Part shown: one piece after another, positions 42,270-51,854 of the stretch
Numbering within the stretch: position 1 is the first letter of the stretch
Layout of the letters: the number at the start of each line of letters is the position of its first letter
NCBI GenBank assembly: GCA_019635315.1
Contig: JAHBZT010000004.1
Coordinates: forward strand, 124,001-188,000
Direction of reading: 5' to 3'
Source: Rubrivivax sp.
GTDB lineage: Bacteria; Pseudomonadota; Gammaproteobacteria; Burkholderiales; Burkholderiaceae_C
DNA: 64,000 bases
Translations under genes and position numbers: made by a program
The notes under the pieces: model-generated
Told to the model about the DNA's origin: nothing
Databases searched by the model: none
Seen by the model: the letters and a program-made list of their open reading frames with translations, nothing else

Positions 42270-43913
42270 ATGAGCCTGTCCCCGAGTTCGCCCCTGCCCG
42301 ACCGCGCCGGCGCCGACGCCGCCGGCAGCGAGGAGCGCAGCGACAACCAGTTCGTGACCTTCAGCGTCGCCGGCGAGATGTTCGCCGTGCCGATGGCGCC
42401 GGTGCAGGAGATCATCCGCGTGCCGGCGGTGGCCCAGCTGCCGCTGGCGCCGCCCTCGCTGCTGGGCCTGGCCAACCTGCGCGGCCGCGTGCTGCCCATC
42501 ATCAACCTGCGCCGCCTGTTCGGCTGCGACGAGCGCGAGCACGACGACACCACGCGCGCGCTGGTCATCCACATCGGCCAGCCGCTGGGCTTCGTGGTCG
42601 ACAAGGTGGCCAGCGTGGTCAGCGTCGAGCCGGCCGAGATCGAGCCCGCGGTGGGCATCCACAGCGTGGTCGACGCGGGCTTCCTGACCGGCGTGATCAA
42701 GCGCCCGCGCGCCGACGGCGGCACCGAGATGCTGCTGGTGGTGGACTTCGCGCACCTGATCCGCGACCAGTTCGGCGCCGTGGGCAGCGCAGGCAGCGCC
42801 GGCGGCGTGCAGGGCGTCGGCACGGCGGCGAATGCGGCCAGCGCGACCGACGAGGACGGCGGCGGCAGCGACGAACTGCGCCTGGTCTCGTTCTCGGTCG
42901 CCGGCCAGGAGTACGCGCTGGACATCACCGAGGTGCAGGAGATCGTGCAGCTGCCCGAGCAGGTCAGCGTGCTGCCCAACGCCCCGGCGCACGTGCTGGG
43001 CCTGATGTCGCTGCGCCAGCGCCTGCTGCCGCTGGTGAGCCTGCGCGCGCTGTTCGGGCTGCCGGCCGTGCCCTACAGCGAGCAGCAGCGCATCGTCGTC
43101 ACCGCGCTGGCCGGCGACCGCCGCGTGGGCCTGGTGACCGACTCCGTCAAGGAGGTGCTCAGCGTGCCGCGCGAGCAGGCCGAGCCCATGCCCGGCATCC
43201 TGGCCGCCGACGCGCAGCTGCAGGAGTTCGCGTCGATCTGCCGCCTCGAGGACGGCAAGCGGCTGGTGTCGATCATCGCCACCGACCAGCTGCTGCAGGT
43301 GCCCGGCCTGGGCGAGGCGATGGTGGCCGCACACGAGGGCGCCGCCGGCGCCGACCCGGAGACGACCCGCATGAATGCCGAAGCCGAGGACCTGGACAGC
43401 AGCGACGACGACGACACGCAGGTGGTGATCTTCCGCCTGGGTGCCGAGGAATTCGGCGTGCCCATCATGAGCGTGCAGGAGATCGTGCGCGTGCCCGAGG
43501 TGCTGACGCGGGTGCCCAAGACGCCGGCCTTCGTCGAGGGCGTGATCAACCTGCGCGGCACCGTGCTGCCCGTGATCGACCAGCGCAGCCGCCTGGGCCT
43601 GCCGGCGCTGCCGCGCAGCGAGGGCCAGCGCATCATGGTCTACATGCTGGGCGGCCAGCGCACCGGCTTCATCGTCGACTCGGTGGCCGAGGTGCTGCGC
43701 ATCCCGCGCGCGCTGGTCGCGCCGGCGCCGGCGCTGTCGGCCGAGCAGAGCCGCCTGATCAGCCGCGTCGCCAACCTGCAGGGCGACAAGCGCCTGGTGA
43801 TGCTGATCGACCCGCGCCACCTGCTGCAGGGCGGCGAGCTGCAGGCCGTGCACGGCGCGGCCGCGGCGCTCGGCGAGCCCGCCGAGCCGGCGCCGCTGGC
43901 CCAGGCCGCCTGA
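42270..43913 (+). CDS. Protein of three tandem CheW domains
   Basis: 547 residues with a strong ribosome site (AAGGAGG). Three CheW-like coupling domains in a row: about 24-175 (NQFVTFSVAGEMFAVPMAPVQEI, LANLRGRVLPIINLRRLFG), about 205-350 (LRLVSFSVAGQEYALDITEVQEI, LMSLRQRLLPLVSLRALFG) and about 385-530 (QVVIFRLGAEEFGVPIMSVQEI, VINLRGTVLPVIDQRSRLG). The conserved Arg of the NLRG motif is kept in domains 1 and 3 and altered to SLRQR in domain 2. Acidic linkers separate them (DEDGGGSDE, DLDSSDDDD). Presumably a scaffold linking receptors to CheA. Next to the double-tip receptor and cheB. Confidence 0.92.
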   Translation: MSLSPSSPLPDRAGADAAGSEERSDNQFVTFSVAGEMFAVPMAPVQEIIRVPAVAQLPLAPPSLLGLANLRGRVLPIINLRRLFGCDEREHDDTTRALVIHIGQPLGFVVDKVASVVSVEPAEIEPAVGIHSVVDAGFLTGVIKRPRADGGTEMLLVVDFAHLIRDQFGAVGSAGSAGGVQGVGTAANAASATDEDGGGSDELRLVSFSVAGQEYALDITEVQEIVQLPEQVSVLPNAPAHVLGLMSLRQRLLPLVSLRALFGLPAVPYSEQQRIVVTALAGDRRVGLVTDSVKEVLSVPREQAEPMPGILAADAQLQEFASICRLEDGKRLVSIIATDQLLQVPGLGEAMVAAHEGAAGADPETTRMNAEAEDLDSSDDDDTQVVIFRLGAEEFGVPIMSVQEIVRVPEVLTRVPKTPAFVEGVINLRGTVLPVIDQRSRLGLPALPRSEGQRIMVYMLGGQRTGFIVDSVAEVLRIPRALVAPAPALSAEQSRLISRVANLQGDKRLVMLIDPRHLLQGGELQAVHGAAAALGEPAEPAPLAQAA

Positions 43914-43942
43914 GCCGCGCCGGCGCCGACACGAAGGACCCG

Positions 43943-45106
43943 GTGGACCGCATGAAGAAGGTGCTCGTCGTCGACGACTCGGCGCTGATGCGCAAGCTGC
44001 TGACCGGCGTGCTGCGCGAAGGCGGCTACGAGGTCCAGAGCGCGCGCAACGGCGCCGAGGCCGTGGCGCAGGTCGCCCAGTGGCAGCCCGACGTGGTGAC
44101 GCTGGACATCAACATGCCCGAGATGGACGGCCTGACCGCGCTGTCGCAGATCATGGCCACGCGGCCGACCCCGGTGGTGATGGTCTCGTCATTGACCGAG
44201 CAGGGCGCGCTGGCCACCTTCGAGGCGCTGGCGCTGGGCGCGGTGGACTTCATCCCCAAGCCTGGCGGCACGATCTCGCTGCGCGTGGACGACATCGCCG
44301 CGCTGCTGCTGGAGAAGGTGCGCTCGGCCGCGCGTGCCCGCGTCGGCGCCGCCGCCCAGCGGCGGCCGGCCCCCGCGACGGTGAAGCCGATGGCGCCGGC
44401 GGCGCGGCCTGCGGCCCGGGTCGCCGCAGCACCAGGGGCGGCACCGGGAACGGTCGCGGCCGATGCGCCCGAGGTGCCCGGGCTGGTGCTCGTCGGCGTC
44501 TCCACCGGCGGCCCGCGCACGCTGGAGGACATCCTGCCCCGGCTGCCGGCCGACTTTCCCTGGCCGGTGCTGGTGGCGCAGCACATGCCGGCCAATTTCA
44601 CCGACACCTTCGCGCGCCGCATGGACAGCCTGTGCGCGCTGAGCGTGCGCGAACTCGACACCGCGCAGCCGCTGTTGCCCGGCCAGGTCTACATCGGCCG
44701 CGGCGGCACCGACCTGGCGGTCGGCGAGCGCGCGGGCCGGCTCTATGGCCTGCCGCGGCCCGAGAGCGCGGGCATGCTGTGGCACCCCTCGGTGGAGGTG
44801 CTGGTCGAGACGGCGATGCAGCATGTCGACCCGCGGCACCTGGTCGGCGTCATGCTCACCGGCATGGGCAACGACGGCGCGGCCGCGATGGCGCGGCTCA
44901 AGCGCGCCGGCGGCCGCACGATCGCCGAGTCGTCCGAGACCGCGGTCGTCTTCGGCATGCCGGCGGAGCTGATCGAGCGCCAGGGCGCGAGCCTGGTGCT
45001 GCCCTGCACCGGCATCGCCGCGCAGCTGCGCGCCTGGCTGCCGTCGCGACCGGGCGCCGCGGCGCGGCCGGCCGCGCGGGCCGCCGTCCCGGCGGGAGAC
45101 CGCTGA
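43943..45106 (+). CDS. cheB: Chemotaxis protein-glutamate methylesterase/deamidase
   Basis: 387 residues. N-terminal receiver: VLVVDDSALMRKLLTGVL, Asp in VTLDINMPEMDGL, Lys in FIPKPGGT. An Ala/Pro linker leads to the C-terminal esterase with catalytic Ser in GVSTGGPRTLEDIL, His in VAQHMPANFTDTFARRMD, and Asp in GVMLTGMGNDGAAAM. Removes methyl groups from receptors when phosphorylated by CheA. The GTG at 43943 has AAGGA four bases before; ATG 43952 is the alternative. No cheD or cheZ is nearby. Confidence 0.95.
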   Translation: MDRMKKVLVVDDSALMRKLLTGVLREGGYEVQSARNGAEAVAQVAQWQPDVVTLDINMPEMDGLTALSQIMATRPTPVVMVSSLTEQGALATFEALALGAVDFIPKPGGTISLRVDDIAALLLEKVRSAARARVGAAAQRRPAPATVKPMAPAARPAARVAAAPGAAPGTVAADAPEVPGLVLVGVSTGGPRTLEDILPRLPADFPWPVLVAQHMPANFTDTFARRMDSLCALSVRELDTAQPLLPGQVYIGRGGTDLAVGERAGRLYGLPRPESAGMLWHPSVEVLVETAMQHVDPRHLVGVMLTGMGNDGAAAMARLKRAGGRTIAESSETAVVFGMPAELIERQGASLVLPCTGIAAQLRAWLPSRPGAAARPAARAAVPAGDR

Positions 45107-45744
45107 TGGCGCTGCGGAAAGCCGCCCCCGGCGCGCCCGCCACCGCTGTCCTGCGCCGGGTCGAGCCGCGCGAGTACGCGCGCCAGTTCGACGGCCTGTG
45201 CGCGCAGCTCGGCGACGCCGATGCCGGCGTGCGCCGCTGGGCCGCGCGCGACCTCGCCGAGCACCCCGGCGCCGCGCGCATGCTGGCGGCGCGGCTGGCT
45301 GCCGAGGCCGACACCAGCGTGCGCGCCGTGATCCTGAGCAGCCTGGCGCGCATCGGCGGCCCGGCCGCGGTCGACGCGCTGCTGCCGCTGCTGCGCAGCG
45401 AGGACGCGATGCTGCGCAACGGGGCCATCGAGGCGCTGGCCGGCCTGCCCGACGCCGTGGCCCCGCGCATCGAGGCGCTGCTGGCCGACCCCGACGGCGA
45501 CGTGCGCATCTTCAGCGTCAACCTGCTGGGCCTGCTGCCGCACCCGCGCGTGCCGCAGTGGCTGGCCCAGGTGCTGGAGCGCGAGACCGAGGCCAACGTC
45601 GTCGGCGCGGCGCTGGACGTGCTGGCCGAGGTCGGCGGGCCGGAGCTGGCCGGGCCGCTGCGGCGCACGCTGGCGCGCTTCGCCGGCGAGCCCTACATCC
45701 GCTTCGCGGCCGAACTGGCGCTGCAGCGCATCGAGTCGCCATGA
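45106..45744 (+). CDS. HEAT-repeat protein of the chemosensory cluster
   Basis: 212 residues made of about four to five HEAT-type helical repeats, such as VRRWAARDLAEHPGAARML, VRAVILSSLARIGGPAAVDALLPLL, LRNGAIEALAGLPDAVAPRIEALL and VRIFSVNLLGLL. Likely a protein-protein scaffold. It overlaps the cheB stop by one base (TGATG) and the cheR start by four (ATGA), so it is tightly co-translated with CheB and CheR. It has a clear paralogue at 55720-56424 at the far end of the cluster. Confidence 0.85.
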   Translation: MALRKAAPGAPATAVLRRVEPREYARQFDGLCAQLGDADAGVRRWAARDLAEHPGAARMLAARLAAEADTSVRAVILSSLARIGGPAAVDALLPLLRSEDAMLRNGAIEALAGLPDAVAPRIEALLADPDGDVRIFSVNLLGLLPHPRVPQWLAQVLERETEANVVGAALDVLAEVGGPELAGPLRRTLARFAGEPYIRFAAELALQRIESP

Positions 45745-46595
45745 CGAATTCGCTCGCCGCCCCGGTGATCAGCGACGCGGACTTCCAGAAGTTCGCCGAG
45801 TTCTTCTACCGCAAGACCGGCATCCACTTCGACGACGGCAAGCGCTACTTCGTCGACAAGCGGCTGCTCGAGCGCATCGCCGCCACCGGCGCCGAGAGCT
45901 TCCGCGCCTGGTTCACCGCGCTGCGCTTCGAGACGCAGGGCGGCGAGCTGCAGCGCCTGGTCAACGCGATGACGGTCAACGAGACCTACTTCTTCCGCGA
46001 GGCCTACCAGTTCGACTGCATGGTGCGGCACCTGCTCGACGAGATCGCCGCGCGCAAGCGGCCGGGCGGGCGCATCCGCATCTGGTCGGTGCCCTCGTCG
46101 ACCGGCGAGGAGCCGTACTCGATCGCGATCTACCTGCTCGAGCGCTGGGCGCGCATCGACGACTACGAGGTCGAGATCCTGTCCAGCGACATCGACACCG
46201 ACGTGCTGGCCGCGGCGCAGCGCGGCGTGTACTCGGCGCGCTCGGTCGCCCAGCTGCCGCCCGCCTACCTGGAGCGCTACTTCACGCCGGCCGGCGACGG
46301 CGAGTGGCGCATCGCGCGCGAGCTGGTCGACGCGGTGGAGTTCAGCCAGGTCAACCTGACCCATGCCGCCGACACGCGCCGCTTCCGCGACATCGACCTG
46401 ATCTTCTGCCGCAACCTGCTGATCTACTTCGACGACCTCAGCCGCCGCGTCGCGGCCGAGGCCATGTACGACGCGCTGAACCCCGGCGGCTTCGTCTGCC
46501 TCGGGCACTCCGAGTCGATGAGCCGCATCTGCTCGCTGTACACGCCGCGCCGCTTTCCCGACGCGATGGTCTACCAGCGGCCGCTGGAGGGCTGA
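45741..46595 (+). CDS. cheR: Chemotaxis protein methyltransferase
   Basis: 284 residues. Methylates receptor glutamates with S-adenosylmethionine. The N-terminal helical domain starts DADFQKFAEFFYRKTGIHFDD. The SAM-binding domain has RIRIWSVPSSTGEEPYSIAIYLLE, ILSSDIDTDVLAAAQRGVY and DLIFCRNLLIYFD, then GHSESM. The GEEPYS and RNxLIYF motifs are diagnostic. The start overlaps the HEAT gene (ATGA). Confidence 0.95.
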   Translation: MTNSLAAPVISDADFQKFAEFFYRKTGIHFDDGKRYFVDKRLLERIAATGAESFRAWFTALRFETQGGELQRLVNAMTVNETYFFREAYQFDCMVRHLLDEIAARKRPGGRIRIWSVPSSTGEEPYSIAIYLLERWARIDDYEVEILSSDIDTDVLAAAQRGVYSARSVAQLPPAYLERYFTPAGDGEWRIARELVDAVEFSQVNLTHAADTRRFRDIDLIFCRNLLIYFDDLSRRVAAEAMYDALNPGGFVCLGHSESMSRICSLYTPRRFPDAMVYQRPLEG

Positions 46596-46598
46596 ACG

Positions 46599-47018
46599 AT
46601 GAAGCACATCCTCGTCGTCGACGACGCCGCCACCGTGCGCCTGTACCACCGCAAGATCCTGGGCGATGCCGGCTGGCGCACCGCCGAGGCCTGCAACGGC
46701 CTGGAGGCGCTGGAGGCCGTGCAGGCCGCCGACGATCCCTTCGACCTGTTCGTGGTCGACGTCAACATGCCGCGCCTGGACGGCTACGCCTTCGTGCGCG
46801 AGCTGCGCCGCCTGCCGCTGGCGCTGCAGGCGCCGGTGCTGATGGTCTCCACCGAGGCCCGGGCCCAGGACGCTGCGGCCGGTTTCGACGCCGGCGTCAA
46901 CGGCTACCTCGTGAAGCCCTCGCGGCCGCACGAACTGGTCGTGAGCGCGGCGCTGCTGCTGGGCGAGCGGGCGGCGGCCGAAGCGGCCTGCGCCCGCCTG
47001 GCCGGGGAGCCGTCATGA
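46599..47018 (+). CDS. cheY: CheY-like single-domain response regulator
   Basis: 139 residues, receiver domain only. Acidic pocket VVDDAATVRLYH, phospho-acceptor in LFVVDVNMPRLDGYAF, Thr/Ser position in LMVSTEARA, and Lys in GYLVKPSRP. A short Ala-rich tail follows. Placed between cheR and cheA, so it is probably phosphorylated by CheA. The first of three stand-alone receivers in the locus. It overlaps the cheA start (ATGA). Confidence 0.93.
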   Translation: MKHILVVDDAATVRLYHRKILGDAGWRTAEACNGLEALEAVQAADDPFDLFVVDVNMPRLDGYAFVRELRRLPLALQAPVLMVSTEARAQDAAAGFDAGVNGYLVKPSRPHELVVSAALLLGERAAAEAACARLAGEPS

Positions 47019-49284
47019 ACGCCGGCGAACTGCTCGACCAGTTCGTCGTCGAGGCGCGCGAGTGCCTGGAGGCGATCGGCGCGAAGCTGCTGCAGGTCGA
47101 ACGCGAGCCTGGCAACACCGCGCTGCTCAACGACCTGTTCCGCTCGGTGCACACGCTCAAGGGCAACTGCGGGCTGTTCGAGTTCAAGCCGCTGGAGTCG
47201 GTGGTGCACGCCGGCGAGGACCTGCTGGACCGCGTGCGCAACCGCACGCTGGACTACAGCCGTGAGCTGGCCGACGCGCTGCTCGACGCGATGGACTTCG
47301 CCGGGCAGCTGGTGGACCAGATCGAGCGCAGCGGCCGCATCGACGACGGCGCCGGGCCGCAGTCGCGGGCGCACGCCGCGTCGCTGCGCGCACTGCTGGG
47401 CGACCTGGCCCCCGCGCCGGCGCAACCCGCCACCGACCCGGCGCCGTCTGAACCCGCGCCGCGGCCGGACTGGCTGGCCGCGCTGGCACTGCCGGCCGGC
47501 ACGTGCACGGCGCTGCGCTACACGCCCGAGCCGGAGTGCTTCTTCAAGGGCGAGGACCCCTGGCGCCTGGCCGCCACCGCGCCCGGCCTGCTGCAGCTGG
47601 CCGTGGCCGGGCAGGCGCCCTGGCCGGCCGGCGAGGCGCTGGACGGATGGGACTGCTACCGCTGCAACCTCGTGCTCACGTTGCTCAGCAGCGCGCCGGC
47701 GGCCGAGGTCGCGCAGCATTTCCGCTGCGTCGCCGATCAGGTGGAGCTGGTCGAGCCCGGTCCCGCGCCGGCCGCGCCGGTGGCGCCCGCGGCCGCGGAC
47801 GCCGTGCCGGCCTTCCTGGCCCAGCGCGAGGCGGCGCTGTGGGCCGACCAGCTGGCGCTGCTGTCGCGCCCCGACCCGGCCCCCGGCGTCGTCGCCGCCT
47901 GTGCCCGCAGCCTGAGGGGCCTGCTGTGCGCGCGGCCGCCCGCCGCGGCACAGGCCGCGCGCGAGGCGCTGCCGACGGACCGATGCGCGCGCTGGCCGCC
48001 TGGGCGCGCCAGCATGCCCGGCCGGCGCCGCGCTGCCGGCGCCGGGCACGGCCCGGCGCGGCGGCGGCCGCCACGCGCGCCGCGGCGCCGGCCGACGAGC
48101 CGGCCGCCGAGCGCAAGGTGCTCAAGGTCAGCCAGGACAAGATCGACCGCCTGATGGACCTGGTCGGCGAGATGGTGGTGGCCAAGAACAGCCTGCCCTA
48201 CCTGGCCCAGCGCGCCGAGAACCAGCACGGCCAGCGCGAGCTGGCACGCGAGATCAAGGCCCAGTATGCGGTCATCAACCGCATCGCCGAGGACATGCAG
48301 CACGCGGTGATGCAGGTGCGCATGCTGCCGGTGGGCACGGTGTTCCAGCGCTTCGGCCGCCTGGTGCGCGACCTCTCGCGCAAGCTGGGCAAGGAAGTGA
48401 ACCTGGTCGTCGAGGGCGAGGACACCGAGGCCGACAAGAACGTCATCGAGCCGCTCGCCGACCCGCTGATCCACATCCTGCGCAACAGCCTGGACCACGG
48501 CATCGAGCTGCCCGACGTGCGCCGCGCCGCCGGCAAGCCGGCCGCCGGCACGATACGCATCCGCGCGCGCCAGGAGGGCGACCGCGTGCTGATCGAGATC
48601 GGCGACGACGGCGCCGGCATCGACACGCAGCGCGTGCGCGCCAAGGCCGTCGAGCGCGGGCTGATCCCGGCCGACCGCGCCGCCACGCTGGCCGACGACG
48701 ACGCGGTGCAGCTGGTCTTCCTGCCCGGCTTCTCGACCGCCGAGAACGTCTCCGACCTGTCCGGCCGCGGCGTCGGCATGGACGTGGTGCGCACGGCGGT
48801 CGAGCGCATCAACGGCAGCGTGGCGCTGGCCAGCCGCGCCGGCCAGGGCACGACGATCACGCTGTCGCTGCCGCTGTCGATGGCGGTCAGCCACGTGATG
48901 GTCGTCGACTGTGCCGGCCGCCGGCTGGGCGTACCGATGGACCTCATTGTCGAGACGGTGCGCGTGCACGCCGACGACATCCACCACTTCAAGCAGGCGC
49001 GCACCACCGTGCTGCGCGGCCGCATCGTGCCCTTGCGCGCGCTGGCCGAGCTGCTCGGGCTGGACGCCGTGGCCCGGCGCAACGCCGACGGCGAGCATGC
49101 GGTGCTGGTCGTGCGGCTGGCCTCGGGCCCCGTCGGGCTGCTGGTCGACCAGTTCCACGGCGCCAGCGACATCATCCTCAAGCCGCTGGAAGGCGTGCTC
49201 GCCGGGCTGACCGGCTTCGCCGGCACGGCGCTGCTGGGCGACGGCAGCGTGCTGATGGTGCTGAATCCCAAGGAGCTGCTCTGA
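47015..49284 (+). pseudogene. cheA: Chemotaxis histidine kinase CheA, split by a frameshift
   Basis: The two halves of CheA lie in different frames. Frame A, 47015-48154, gives the P1 Hpt domain (DLFRSVHTLKGNCGLFEF, phospho-His near residue 45) and a linker/P2-like region. Frame B, open to 49284, gives the P3 dimerisation helices (KIDRLMDLVGEMVVAKNSLPYL), the P4 ATPase (HILRNSLDHGIELPD, DDGAGID, DLSGRGVGMDVV, GQGTTITLSLPLSMA) and the P5 CheW-like domain. Adding one G at about 47971 (CTG-CC to CTG-GCC) would join them smoothly as AREAL-ADGPMRALAAWARQ. Frame B also has an ATG at 47983, so separate P1 and kinase polypeptides are conceivable. A sequencing error, a recent mutation and real splitting all remain possible. 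All motifs on both sides are intact. Confidence 0.85.
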
Positions 49285-49517
49285 TGGGCATCCGCTACCT
49301 GAAGCGACACGCCGCGCTCGAGGGCGTGGTCGGCGTCGAGGACGCCGAGGCGCTGCTGCAGTGGCTGCGCGCGCAGCCTCGGCCGGCCGTCCACCTGGGC
49401 CGCTGCGCGCATGTGCACGCCGCGGCGCTGCAGGTGCTGCTGGCGCTGCGCCCGCGCGTGCTGGCGGCGCCGCCCGACCCCTGGCTGGCCGCCGCCCTGG
49501 CCGGGGAGGCGCGATGA
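49284..49517 (+). CDS. Small STAS-like protein downstream of cheA
   Basis: 77 residues. The stretch [23 protein letters not shown] has the pattern of the STAS (anti-sigma-factor antagonist) core strand and helix, but the protein is shorter than a full STAS domain (about 100) and has His-Ala-Ala where the phosphorylatable Ser/Thr would sit. It overlaps the cheA stop (TGATG) and the next receptor start (ATGA). A role as a non-phosphorylated partner is speculation. Confidence 0.65.
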   Translation: MGIRYLKRHAALEGVVGVEDAEALLQWLRAQPRPAVHLGRCAHVHAAALQVLLALRPRVLAAPPDPWLAAALAGEAR

Positions 49518-50545
49518 AGCTCCTCGCCTGGCTGCGCGAGCGACTGCGGGGCGGGCGCCGCGCACCCGCCGACGACGCGACGCAAGCAACCTGCTCCGCG
49601 GTGGCCGGCCTGCAGGCGCTGGACGCCGAGGTCGGCGTCCAGCTCGGCCGCGCCGTCGGCCTGTCGGAGACGGCCGCGCTGGGCGTGGTCGAGCGGGTCG
49701 GCGGCCTGCGCCAGCTCTCGTCGCAGCTGATCCGCTACCTGGACCAGGCGCAGCAGCAGAGCCAGGCGATGCAGGAAGGCATCGAGCTCAACAGCCGCAT
49801 CATCGGCGAGCTGGCCGCCTTCGTGCAGACACTGCCGCAGCAGATCGCGCACGAGCGCGAGCAGATGCAGCGGCTGCTGGGCGCGGTCAAGGGGCTGTCG
49901 ACGATGACCGACAGCATCCGGCTGATCGCGCGCCAGACCGAGATCCTGGCCATCAACGCCGCGATCGAGGCCGCGCGCGCCGGCGAGGCCGGCCGCGGCT
50001 TCGCGGTGCTGGCCGGCGAGGTGCGCCGCCTGGCCACGCAGAGCAACGCCACCGCGGCGCAGATCAACGGCGACATCACGCAGCTGGTGCAGGCGGTGGA
50101 GGTCACCTACAGCGGCGACTTCGAGGCGCGCACCCGCCACAACGAGGCCGAGGCCCAGCGCCTGGGCGCGATGACGCGCCAGCTCGACGAGAGCTATGTC
50201 GACATGCGCCAGTTCTACGAGATGCTGATGACCGCGGTGACGCAGCACAACACCGAGCTCGACCGCGGCATCGGCCTGCTGCTGGACACCGCGCAGTACC
50301 AGGACGTCTTCAAGCAGATCGTCGACCGCGTCCAGCCGGCGCTGGGCGAGCGCCACGACGTCGCCGCGGCGCTCATCGCGCGGCTGCGCGCCGGCAGCCG
50401 GCCCGGCACCGACACCAGCGACCTGGACCGGCGTGCGCAGGCGCTGAGCGCCGAGTACCTGGCGCGCGAGGCGGCGCACCGCGACCCCGATGCCGCGGCC
50501 GATGCCGAGCCGGGCGAGCCCGCTGCGCGCATCGAACTCTTCTGA
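49514..50545 (+). CDS. Soluble methyl-accepting chemotaxis protein
   Basis: 343 residues with no transmembrane segment. An N-terminal basic lead ([16 protein letters not shown]) and a coiled-coil region precede one signalling tip near residues 136-175 ([20 protein letters not shown], then [18 protein letters not shown]). The C-terminal half is helical and includes [21 protein letters not shown], a motif I associate with receptor-like proteins next to RsbR/CheY genes. No sensory domain is visible, so the input may come from partner proteins. Tightly linked on both sides. Confidence 0.87.
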   Translation: MKLLAWLRERLRGGRRAPADDATQATCSAVAGLQALDAEVGVQLGRAVGLSETAALGVVERVGGLRQLSSQLIRYLDQAQQQSQAMQEGIELNSRIIGELAAFVQTLPQQIAHEREQMQRLLGAVKGLSTMTDSIRLIARQTEILAINAAIEAARAGEAGRGFAVLAGEVRRLATQSNATAAQINGDITQLVQAVEVTYSGDFEARTRHNEAEAQRLGAMTRQLDESYVDMRQFYEMLMTAVTQHNTELDRGIGLLLDTAQYQDVFKQIVDRVQPALGERHDVAAALIARLRAGSRPGTDTSDLDRRAQALSAEYLAREAAHRDPDAAADAEPGEPAARIELF

Positions 50546-50574
50546 CCCCAATGCGAACCCCGAGGCCCCGCACC

Positions 50575-50973
50575 ATGGCCCGCATCCTCCTCATCGACGA
50601 CGACGAACTGCTGCGCGACACCGTGCTGCAGATGCTGGAACTCGACGGCCACCAGGTCAGCGAAACCGCGGACGGCGAGGCCGGCCTGCGCCGCTTCGGC
50701 GACGGCCGCGGCTTCGACCTCGTGATCACCGACATCCTGATGCCGGGCCTGGACGGCACGCGCGTCATCGTCGAGCTGCGCCGCCGGCGGCCGGAGGTGC
50801 CGGTGCTGGCCATCTCCGGCGGGCGCCGCGTGCTCTCGCCGGAATTCAACCTGCACAGCGCCAGCCTGGCCGGGGCGAGCGCGCAGCTGGGCAAGCCCTT
50901 CACCCGCGCCGCGCTGCAGGCGGCGCTGCAGGCCGCGCTGCGCACGGCCGCCGACGCGGAGGCGCCACGATGA
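50575..50973 (+). CDS. CheY-like response regulator
   Basis: 132 residues from ATG 50575 (MARILLIDDDELLRD); an in-frame ATG at 50551 would add eight residues. Receiver only: acidic pocket LLIDDDE, Asp in LVITDILMPGLDG, Ser in LAISGG, and Lys in AQLGKPFTRAAL. Overlaps the RsbR-like gene start (ATGA). The second stand-alone receiver of the cluster, placed exactly at the junction between chemosensory and Rsb-type genes. Confidence 0.92.
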   Translation: MARILLIDDDELLRDTVLQMLELDGHQVSETADGEAGLRRFGDGRGFDLVITDILMPGLDGTRVIVELRRRRPEVPVLAISGGRRVLSPEFNLHSASLAGASAQLGKPFTRAALQAALQAALRTAADAEAPR

Positions 50974-51854
50974 GCGGGCGGAACGAGCCCACGCCGGGCA
51001 CCCTGCTGCAGGACCTGCAGCCGGCCATCCTGGCCGACTGGCATGCGCGGCTGCCGGCCCTGGGCGGCAACCACGCGCGCGGGCTGACCCCGCGCACCGA
51101 GCTCGACGCCGAGATGCGCGAGCTGCTTGCCGCCGTGCTGGCGGCGCTGGACGAGGGCGACGGCCTGCCCGAGCTCGCGCCGCAGCACCCGCTGGCGCGC
51201 ACGCTGTGCGCCGCCAGCAGCCTGCGCGCGACGCGCGGCTTCACGGCCGACGAGACGCTGGGCTACCTGCAGGCCTGCAAGCAGTCGCTGCTGTCGGTGC
51301 TGCACGGCGCGCCGGCAGACCGGCCCGGGGCGGCGGCCGCGGCCGCGCGCGCCGACGCCCTGATGGACCGCTGCGTGGCGGTGCTGGTGGGTTCCTTCGT
51401 CGCCGCGCGCGAGGACGTGATCCGGCGCCAGGGCGAGTCGCTGCGCGAGGCGGCCACGCCGGTGATCACGCTGTGGGACTCGATGCTGCTGCTGCCGCTG
51501 GTGGGCATCGTCGACTCGGTGCGCGCGCAGCTGATCGCCGAGACGCTGCTGGAGGCCATCAGCCGCAGCGAGGCCGAGGTGACGCTGATCGACGTGACCG
51601 GCGTGCCGGTGATGGACACCAGCGTGGCGCGCCACATCCTGAAGACCGTCGCCGCCGCGGAGATGCTGGGCACGCGCGTGATCCTCACCGGCATCGGGCC
51701 GGGCACGGCGCAGACCATGGTCAAGCTGGGGATCGACATGTCCGGCGTGCCGACCCGCGCCTCGCTGAAGAGCGGGCTGGCGCTGGCGCTCGCCATGACG
51801 CAGCGCGCCATCGTGCCCGGCGCCGGGGCCGCCACCGCGCGGGGCGAGGCCTGA
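50970..51854 (+). CDS. RsbR-like stressosome protein (N-terminal helical domain + STAS)
   Basis: 294 residues. The N-terminal 160 residues are helical, with LLAAVLAALDEGDG and ETLGYLQACKQSLLSVL, resembling the RsbRD-type N-terminal domain. The C-terminal STAS domain is about 165-275: PVITLWDSMLLLPLVGIVDSVRAQ, then LIDVTGVPVMDTSVARHILKTV with the conserved Thr of the RsbR phospho-site, then GTRVILTGIGPGTAQTMVKLG. In stressosomes RsbR and RsbS form a large core that releases RsbT on signal. Overlaps the CheY-like gene (ATGA); RsbS follows directly. Confidence 0.9.
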   Translation: MSGRNEPTPGTLLQDLQPAILADWHARLPALGGNHARGLTPRTELDAEMRELLAAVLAALDEGDGLPELAPQHPLARTLCAASSLRATRGFTADETLGYLQACKQSLLSVLHGAPADRPGAAAAAARADALMDRCVAVLVGSFVAAREDVIRRQGESLREAATPVITLWDSMLLLPLVGIVDSVRAQLIAETLLEAISRSEAEVTLIDVTGVPVMDTSVARHILKTVAAAEMLGTRVILTGIGPGTAQTMVKLGIDMSGVPTRASLKSGLALALAMTQRAIVPGAGAATARGEA

